From: an uncultured Collinsella sp.
GTDB lineage: Bacteria; Actinomycetota; Coriobacteriia; Coriobacteriales; Coriobacteriaceae
Length of the DNA stretch: 8,629 nucleotides
Direction: 5' to 3'
Assembly (NCBI GenBank): GCA_902478935.1
Contig: CABSMV010000083.1
Coordinates: forward strand, 1 to 8,629
The notes under the pieces: model-generated
Told to the model about the DNA's origin: nothing
Database searches by the model: none
The model's input: the letters and a program-made list of their open reading frames with translations, nothing else
Position numbers and translations under genes: made by a program
In this document: positions 6,434 through 8,629 of the stretch, in pieces
How the letters are laid out: each line of letters starts with the position of its first letter
Position numbering within the stretch: the stretch's first letter is position 1

Positions 6434-6463
6434 AGTTACGCGGTTTGGTAAAACCGCGTAACT
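6434..6463 (-). terminator. Perfect 13-bp hairpin at the glmM stop codon (possible terminator or mRNA-end hairpin)
   Basis: AGTTACGCGGTTT (6434-6446) and AAACCGCGTAACT (6451-6463) form a perfect stem closed by four bases (GGTA on the plus strand). The right arm overlaps the last two bases of the glmM TAG stop. No T-run follows on either strand, so it lacks a classical terminator tail. It may protect the 3' end of the mRNA, assist termination or be a dispersed palindromic repeat. Confidence 0.45.
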
Positions 6464-7793
6464 ACAGGGCCTCGAGCGCGTTGGCGATGCGCTTCATGGC
6501 GGCATCGGCGGATGCTTGGTCGGGCGCCTCGGCCAGCACGCGGATAACCGACTCGGTTCCGCTCTTGCGTACGAGCACGCGGCCCTCGCCCGCCAGCGAC
6601 GCCTCGGCCTCGGCGATGGCGTTCTGCACGCCCATGTTCTCGAGCGCGGCGTCCTTGTCCGCCACGTGCACGGCCACCTGCGCCTGCGGCAGCAGCTTGC
6701 ACGGAGCCGTGAGCTGCGAGAGCGTCTCACGCTCGGCACGAATCACTTCCATCACGCGCAGCGAGGTCATAATGCCGTCGCCCGTGCGCTCGATATCGCC
6801 AAAGATCGTATGGCCCGTCTGCTCGCCGCCCAGGCTGTAGCCGCCCTCGCGCATCTTGGCATACACGTGACGGTCGCCCACGCCGCTGGTCACGGCACTC
6901 AGGCCGGCAAGCTCCAACGACTTGATCAGGCCAAAGTTGCTGGCGATCGTCGGCACCACGGTACCGCCCGAGAGACGCCCGTGCTTGTTCAGGTACACAC
7001 CGCACACGTACAGGATCTGGTCGCCATCGACCACGCGGCCGCGCTCGTCCACGGCCAGGCAGCGGTCGGCATCGCCATCGTAGGCAAAGCCCACATCCAG
7101 GCCCTGCTCCACCACGTGGCGCTGCAGGCGCTCAATATGCGTAGAGCCGCAGTCGACATTGATGTTAAAGCCGTCGGGCGCGGCATTGATCACGCGCACA
7201 TCGGCGCCCAGTGCGTCGAACACCGGCTTGGCCACCGAGGATGCCGAGCCGTTGGCGCAATCGATGCCGATCTTGACGCCCTGCAGCGAAAAGTTCGCGC
7301 TGGCGATGAGCGAAGCAATGTAGCGGTTGCGACCCTGCATGTAGTCCACCGTGGCGCCGATGTGGTTGCCCGTTGCCAGCGGCACCTCGCTCTTGCCATC
7401 GATGTAGTCCTCAATAAGCTCCAGCACGTCCTCGTCCATCTTAAAGCCGTCGCTGTTGACGAGCTTAATGCCGTTATCGCAAAACGGGTTGTGGCTCGCG
7501 CTGATCATGATGCCGCAATCGAAGCAGCCCTCCACGGTCTGATGCGCCACGCCCGGCGTCGGGATCACGTGCAGCATGTAGGCGTCCGCGCCGCTCGCGA
7601 CCAGGCCGCTCACCAGCGCCGCCTCGAACATATAGCTCGAGCGACGCGTGTCCTTGCCCACGATCACGCGCGCCTTGGCCCCGCGGTTGGCGCCGTAATA
7701 CCAGCCCACAAAGCGGCCGATCTTATAAGCGTGCTCTACCGTCAGCCCAACGTTGGCCTCACCGCGAAAGCCGTCGGTGCCAAAGTACTTCAT
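6462..7793 (-). CDS. glmM: Phosphoglucosamine mutase
   Basis: Cytoplasmic enzyme converting glucosamine-6-phosphate to glucosamine-1-phosphate, the step before GlmU in UDP-GlcNAc and peptidoglycan synthesis. The 443-residue product is of normal length for bacterial GlmM. It begins MKYFGTDGFRGEAN, the GlmM form of the alpha-D-phosphohexomutase N-terminus. Ser100 in ISASHNP (97-103) is the phosphorylated catalytic serine; the metal-binding loop is DGDADR (239-244), the sugar-binding loop GGEQTGH (322-328) and the C-terminal phosphate-binding loop RKSGTES (409-415). Family members usually have RxSGTEP at the last site, so Ser415 replaces the common Pro. ATG at 7791-7793 is preceded by AAGGAG five bases upstream. 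A strong intrinsic hairpin sits only about 13 bases before this start. I could not place a convincing promoter; a GATAAT-like box near 7857-7852 is the best guess. Confidence 0.97.
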   Translation of the reverse strand: MKYFGTDGFRGEANVGLTVEHAYKIGRFVGWYYGANRGAKARVIVGKDTRRSSYMFEAALVSGLVASGADAYMLHVIPTPGVAHQTVEGCFDCGIMISASHNPFCDNGIKLVNSDGFKMDEDVLELIEDYIDGKSEVPLATGNHIGATVDYMQGRNRYIASLIASANFSLQGVKIGIDCANGSASSVAKPVFDALGADVRVINAAPDGFNINVDCGSTHIERLQRHVVEQGLDVGFAYDGDADRCLAVDERGRVVDGDQILYVCGVYLNKHGRLSGGTVVPTIASNFGLIKSLELAGLSAVTSGVGDRHVYAKMREGGYSLGGEQTGHTIFGDIERTGDGIMTSLRVMEVIRAERETLSQLTAPCKLLPQAQVAVHVADKDAALENMGVQNAIAEAEASLAGEGRVLVRKSGTESVIRVLAEAPDQASADAAMKRIANALEAL

Positions 7794-7805
7794 GCGCTCT
7801 CCTTA

Positions 7806-7839
7806 CAAAATAGGGGCGGACAGATTGCCTGTCCGCCCC
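7806..7839 (-). terminator. Intrinsic terminator between the DUF4012-like gene and glmM
   Basis: GGGGCGGACAG (7813-7823) and CTGTCCGCCCC (7829-7839) are perfect 11-bp arms with a 5-nt loop. On the minus strand they are followed by TATTTTG (7812-7806) and preceded by ATTTT. It lies 37 bp after the upstream stop codon, the usual place for a gene-end terminator. The glmM ribosome-binding site begins within a few bases of its T-rich tail, so it could instead be a leader attenuator if glmM is transcribed from upstream of the hairpin. Confidence 0.78.
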
Positions 7840-7876
7840 AAAATGGTACTCGATTATCTGCACTACCAGAAAAACC

Positions 7877-8629
7877 CTACGCCGACGCGCTGTCGCGAGC
7901 CGCCTGGCATGTAGGAGTCTGACGCAGCGTAAGCGGCTTGTCCCCCGCCTCGGCCGACGTGGTCAGCGTATACGTGATCGTCGTCGTCTCGCCAGCATGC
8001 AGGTCAACGGTGCCCGAATAGAAGGGAATTCCATGCCACGTGGCGACGCCAAGACCAAACTGGGCGCCCTCGACGGTCAGATCAGTAATGTTGCCGCCCG
8101 TCGGGGCAAATAGTGAGACATTCAGACGCTCGTCGTCGCGCGCGGCATCGGGCGCGCTCGCCGCGACGTAGTCGGGCAGCTTGCCTGCCTCCTCCTGCGT
8201 CATGATGTTCGTCAGGGTAACGGTGATGCGATAGGAGCACGTGCCGTCGCCGTTCTTGATGCCCTGGCCAATCTGCGTATCGGCGTTCAGGTACCAGTCG
8301 AGCTTGGAGAAGCTCAGGTTGTTAAAGTAAACGCCGGCAACAGGATCGGCACTCGGGTCATCCGGATCGGGCAGCGAAGCGTCAATACCCGTCTCTTTGA
8401 TGGCATTCTGCTCATCATCGTTTCTCATCCACGCGATCAGGCGGCCCTCTTCGGCACCGCGCTCAACAACGCTGACAAGCTTCGTAACATCGACATCGCC
8501 GATACCGCCAAGGATCTTGTCGAAGGCAGCGCTGGCGACGGATGCAAAGATGCCGTCCGACTCCTCGACCGGATAGTTCCAGTACACATCGTGCATGAGG
8601 ACCTTTGCGGCGTTGGTGCCGTCGACAAC
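7877..8629 (-). CDS. DUF4012-like protein (partial, C-terminal 250 residues)
   Basis: The frame is open to the right edge (visible product begins VVDGTNAAKVL), so an ATG at 8594-8596 is internal rather than the start. The pattern fits the C-terminal half of actinobacterial DUF4012 proteins: a GTNA-KVLMHDVYWNYP segment with helices, then a beta-rich part with GVYFNNLSFSKLDWYLN, CSYRITVTLTN, LPDYV, LNVSLFAPTGG and an Ig-like tail rich in Thr. The function is unknown; these proteins are usually anchored to the membrane near the N-terminus with the rest outside the cell. Only two cysteines are visible (in GTCSY and TPTCQ), which could form a disulfide in an exported domain. An acidic Pro-rich loop (SLPDPDDPSADP) separates the two parts. 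The stop is TAG at 7877-7879, followed by a strong terminator. Family assignment is by recalled motif pattern and should be treated as probable. Confidence 0.72.
   Translation of the reverse strand, partial: VVDGTNAAKVLMHDVYWNYPVEESDGIFASVASAAFDKILGGIGDVDVTKLVSVVERGAEEGRLIAWMRNDDEQNAIKETGIDASLPDPDDPSADPVAGVYFNNLSFSKLDWYLNADTQIGQGIKNGDGTCSYRITVTLTNIMTQEEAGKLPDYVAASAPDAARDDERLNVSLFAPTGGNITDLTVEGAQFGLGVATWHGIPFYSGTVDLHAGETTTITYTLTTSAEAGDKPLTLRQTPTCQAARDSASA

Noticed and set aside
6516..7922. Long open frame (468 codons) on the plus strand opposite glmM
   Set aside because: It is a shadow of glmM and runs across a strong terminator hairpin and into the neighbouring gene; its His/Ala/Val-rich product resembles nothing.
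8594..8596. ATG as the start of the right-hand gene
   Set aside because: The frame stays open to the window edge, the residues upstream (VDGTNAAKVL) fit the same protein, and no ribosome-binding site precedes the ATG.

Overview
The window is about 8.6 kb of high-GC bacterial chromosome carrying mostly housekeeping genes. The GC-rich codon use, the pheS-pheT pair behind a T-box leader, a C-terminal DUF4012-type protein and a NikM/CbiM gene suggest an actinobacterium of the Coriobacteriia, most likely Collinsella or a close relative. That placement is inferred from gene content and style; no marker gene was searched.

Layout from left to right. (1) 1-329, minus strand: the N-terminal 109 codons of a NikM/CbiM substrate-binding membrane protein of an ECF-type nickel/cobalt transporter. 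The gene leaves the window on the left. Its 5' region holds a good sigma70-type promoter and, just after the expected start of transcription, a perfect 28-bp dyad of the kind bound by the nickel repressor NikR. (2) 576-4169, minus strand: pheS then pheT, the two subunits of phenylalanyl-tRNA synthetase, 63 bp apart. They are preceded by a complete T-box riboswitch (4255-4534) with a UUC (Phe) specifier, a T-box bulge complementary to the acceptor end of tRNA-Phe, and a strong attenuator terminator. (3) 4673-6256, plus strand: an M32 (Taq-type) metallocarboxypeptidase, divergent from the T-box leader, with a lysine-rich N-terminal extension. (4) 6257-6461: a convergent intergenic region crowded with inverted repeats. 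It has a 15-bp inverted-repeat pair around an inner hairpin, flanked by a 5-bp direct repeat (possible MITE-like element), and a perfect 13-bp hairpin touching the glmM stop codon. (5) 6462-7793, minus strand: glmM, phosphoglucosamine mutase, for UDP-GlcNAc and peptidoglycan precursor synthesis. (6) 7877-8629, minus strand: the C-terminal 250 residues of a DUF4012-like protein that enters from the right, ending before a strong intrinsic terminator.

The genes are not one functional system: they cover translation (PheST), cell-wall precursor supply (GlmM), peptide turnover (M32) and metal uptake (NikM/CbiM). The most informative parts are regulatory: a complete, codon-matched T-box in front of pheST; a compact terminator/promoter/NikR-like operator cassette before the nickel/cobalt transporter gene; and the repeat cluster between the M32 gene and glmM. 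I found no phage genes, insertion sequence, CRISPR array, tRNA or rRNA, and no evident new multi-gene system.
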